Below, piece by piece: positions 3,750 to 5,408 of a stretch of DNA of 5,408 bases (positions are counted from its first letter, which is position 1; every line of letters starts with the position of its first letter). The notes under the pieces were generated by a model, which saw only the letters and a list, made by a program, of their open reading frames with translations, was not told the origin of the DNA and made no database searches. The stretch is from Patulibacter sp041648495 (GTDB lineage Bacteria; Actinomycetota; Thermoleophilia; Solirubrobacterales; Solirubrobacteraceae). The DNA lies in the NCBI GenBank assembly GCA_041648495.1, contig JBAZOW010000241.1, positions 1 to 5,408 on the forward strand. The letters run 5' to 3'. A program made the translations under genes and the position numbers.

Positions 3750-5408
3750 AGGGTACGACGGTCGCTTCGGTTCCGTGCTGCCAGTCCCGATGCAGCTTGC
3801 CGTACATCCCGTCCCGGGCCAGCAACTCTTCGTGCGTGCCCTGCTCGGCGATCCGCCCGTCGGCGACCACGACGATCAGGTCGGCGGCCCGGATCGTCGA
3901 CAGCCGGTGGGCGATCACGATCGCCGTCCGGCCCTCCAGCAGGGTGTGCAGCGCCTGCTCGATCCGCCGCTCGGTCCGCAGGTCGACGTTGGCCGTCGCC
4001 TCGTCCAGGACCAGGATGGCGGGCCCGCCCGTCGGTCCGGGCCGCCCGTCGACCGTCTGCCCCTCGCCTGCCCCGGCGGCCCTGCCGCCGGTCCCGTCCC
4101 CGCCCGCCCGAGCGTCGGCCGGGTCTCCGGCGATCAAGGCCCGCGCGAAGGCCACCAGCTGCCGCTGACCGGCCGAGAGGCTGGAGCCGCGCTCGCCGAC
4201 CTCGGTGTCGAGTCCGTGGGGCAGGGCCTCGATCGCGTCGCGAGCCCCGATCTGGTCGAGCGCCCGCACGACGTCCTCACGCGTGGAGTCGGCCCGCCCG
4301 AAGGCGATGTTGTCGGCGACGCTGCCGCTGAACAGGAAGCTCTCCTGCGGCACGATCCCCATCCGGTTGCGCAGGTCGTTCTGGCGCAGCTCGCGCAGGT
4401 CGACCCCGTCGAGCAGCACGCGACCCTGGACCGGGTCGATGAAGCGGATCGCCAGCTTGGCCAGCGTCGACTTGCCCGCGCCGGTGGTGCCGACCAGCGC
4501 GACGGTCGCGCCGGCGGGGATCGTCAGATCGATGTCGCTCAGGACCTCGGTCGGCTGCCGCTCCCCGTCCTTGACCGCCGGGCCGTAGGAGAACGACACG
4601 TGGTCGAACCGCAGCTCGCCGCGCAGCGGGTCCGGCATCGGCTGCGGGTGCTCGGGGTCGATCAGCGTCGAGCGCTGCTCGAGCAGCCCGCCGATCTTGT
4701 CGAGTGCTGCCATCCCCGACTGGAACGTGGTGTAGACGTTGGAGAGCTCGGTGATCGGCCCGAAGAAGTTGTCCAGCGCGGTCACGAAGCCGACGAGCAC
4801 GCCGATCGTCACCGCGCCGGTCAGGGCCTCGTTGCCGCCGACGATCAGCACGATCACGATCGCCGCCGTCGACAGGTACTCGACCGCGGGGAAGTAGGCC
4901 GCGTTCAGGTAGACCGTCTTCATGTTGGCGGCCCGGTTGTCGTCGTTGAGCGCGTTGAAGCGGGCGATGTGCCCGGCCTCGCGCCCGTACGAGCGGACGA
5001 TCCGCACCCCCGACAGGGTCTCCTGGAGCTGAGCGGTGATCGCACCGATCGTCTCGCGGGTGCGGGCGAACGCGTCGACCGACGCCAGCCGGAAGGCGAG
5101 CGAGCCGAGCAGCAGGATCGGGATCGTGGTGAAGGTGATCAGCGCCAGCTTGACGTCGAGCGACAGCAGCACCGCGATCGAGCCGACCAGCAGCAGCAGC
5201 GAGCGGACGAGCGTGACCAGGCTCGACGAGATCATCTGCTGCAGCGCCTCGACGTCGTTGGTCATCCGCGAGACCAGCACGCCGGCTCGCTGCCGTTCGT
5301 GGAACGCGACCGGCATCGTCAGCAGGTGCCGGAAGATCCGCTCGCGTAGGTCGCTGAGCAGCCGCGCGCCGAGCCAGCCGACGGTGCGATCGAGCACCAG
5401 GCTCGCGC
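3748..5408 (-). CDS. ABC exporter half-transporter, TMD-NBD fusion (5' end outside window)
   Basis: About 552 residues are visible of an MsbA/LmrA-type ATP-driven exporter. The N-terminal first transmembrane helix or two lie beyond the right edge. The frame stays open to base 5408, and the GTG at 5397 is internal. The transmembrane domain includes hydrophobic segments LVTLVRSLLLLVGSIAVLLSL, LALITFTTIPILLLGSLAF and STAAIVIVLIVGG with IGVLVGFVTAL, plus coupling-helix-like LSGVRIVRSYGRE. The nucleotide-binding domain has Walker A GTTGAGKST (4465-4491), Q-loop VPQESFLFSG (near 4325-4353) and signature LSAGQ (4165-4179). Walker B ILVLDE is at 4000-4017, with its catalytic Glu codon at 4000-4002, and the H-loop His is at 3907-3909. 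All catalytic elements are intact, so this subunit should hydrolyse ATP. An unusual ~32-residue Gly/Ala-rich insertion (4024-4119) separates the signature helix from Walker B. Half-transporters act as dimers, and a partner gene may lie upstream. The substrate cannot be told: lipid, drug or peptide. Confidence 0.93.
   Translation of the reverse strand, partial: ASLVLDRTVGWLGARLLSDLRERIFRHLLTMPVAFHERQRAGVLVSRMTNDVEALQQMISSSLVTLVRSLLLLVGSIAVLLSLDVKLALITFTTIPILLLGSLAFRLASVDAFARTRETIGAITAQLQETLSGVRIVRSYGREAGHIARFNALNDDNRAANMKTVYLNAAYFPAVEYLSTAAIVIVLIVGGNEALTGAVTIGVLVGFVTALDNFFGPITELSNVYTTFQSGMAALDKIGGLLEQRSTLIDPEHPQPMPDPLRGELRFDHVSFSYGPAVKDGERQPTEVLSDIDLTIPAGATVALVGTTGAGKSTLAKLAIRFIDPVQGRVLLDGVDLRELRQNDLRNRMGIVPQESFLFSGSVADNIAFGRADSTREDVVRALDQIGARDAIEALPHGLDTEVGERGSSLSAGQRQLVAFARALIAGDPADARAGGDGTGGRAAGAGEGQTVDGRPGPTGGPAILVLDEATANVDLRTERRIEQALHTLLEGRTAIVIAHRLSTIRAADLIVVVADGRIAEQGTHEELLARDGMYGKLHRDWQHGTEATVVP

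Noticed and set aside
3682..5349. Long open frame on the plus strand (555 codons) opposite the ABC gene
   Set aside because: Its translation is Arg/Asp/Gly/Gln-rich without any domain, while the opposite strand encodes a textbook ABC exporter. Such long antisense frames are common in G+C-rich coding DNA.
5395..5397. GTG at 5397 as the start of the ABC transporter
   Set aside because: The frame continues upstream to the window edge, and the first transmembrane segment expected of the family is missing, so this Val is internal.

Overview
The window is a high-G+C stretch of bacterial chromosome. It carries four protein genes, two of them cut by the window edges, plus one tRNA gene and several strong hairpins between them. 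The G+C content, a TANNNT box placed for a leaderless transcript, and a secreted SH3b plus GH73 wall hydrolase with an Ala/Ser/Thr linker fit an actinobacterium. A Thermoleophilia/Solirubrobacterales-type host is my guess from general style, not something I could test.

Layout, left to right. At 1-515 (+) is the 3' part of a TrkA/RCK potassium-uptake regulatory subunit. Two successive hairpins built from the same 13-base arm follow it (528-621). A tRNA-Gln(CUG) gene at 734-805 comes next, preceded by a perfect 16-base palindrome in its leader and followed by a clean intrinsic terminator. An intergenic region with overlapping CCGATC/GATCGG inverted repeats leads to a leaderless-type promoter and a type II NADH dehydrogenase gene (1039-2463, +). 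A convergent intergenic region (2464-2593) holds consecutive hairpins, one of them a good intrinsic terminator for the minus strand. On the minus strand there follow a secreted SH3b/GH73 glucosaminidase (2594-3631) and, upstream of it, an ABC exporter half-transporter whose N-terminus lies beyond the right edge (3748-5408).

The genes look like ordinary housekeeping and cell-envelope functions: K+ uptake, tRNA, respiration, wall turnover and export. They do not form one pathway. The two minus-strand genes are in tandem, 116 bp apart, and could be partly co-transcribed, but a hairpin lies between them.

I found no convincing new multi-gene system. The points most worth a second look are a roughly 32-residue Gly/Ala-rich insertion inside the ABC nucleotide-binding domain, the paired identical-arm hairpins after trkA, the palindrome in the tRNA leader, and a 17-base palindrome over the end of the ABC gene. 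A tiny upstream reading frame also ends in an ATGA overlap with the glucosaminidase start.
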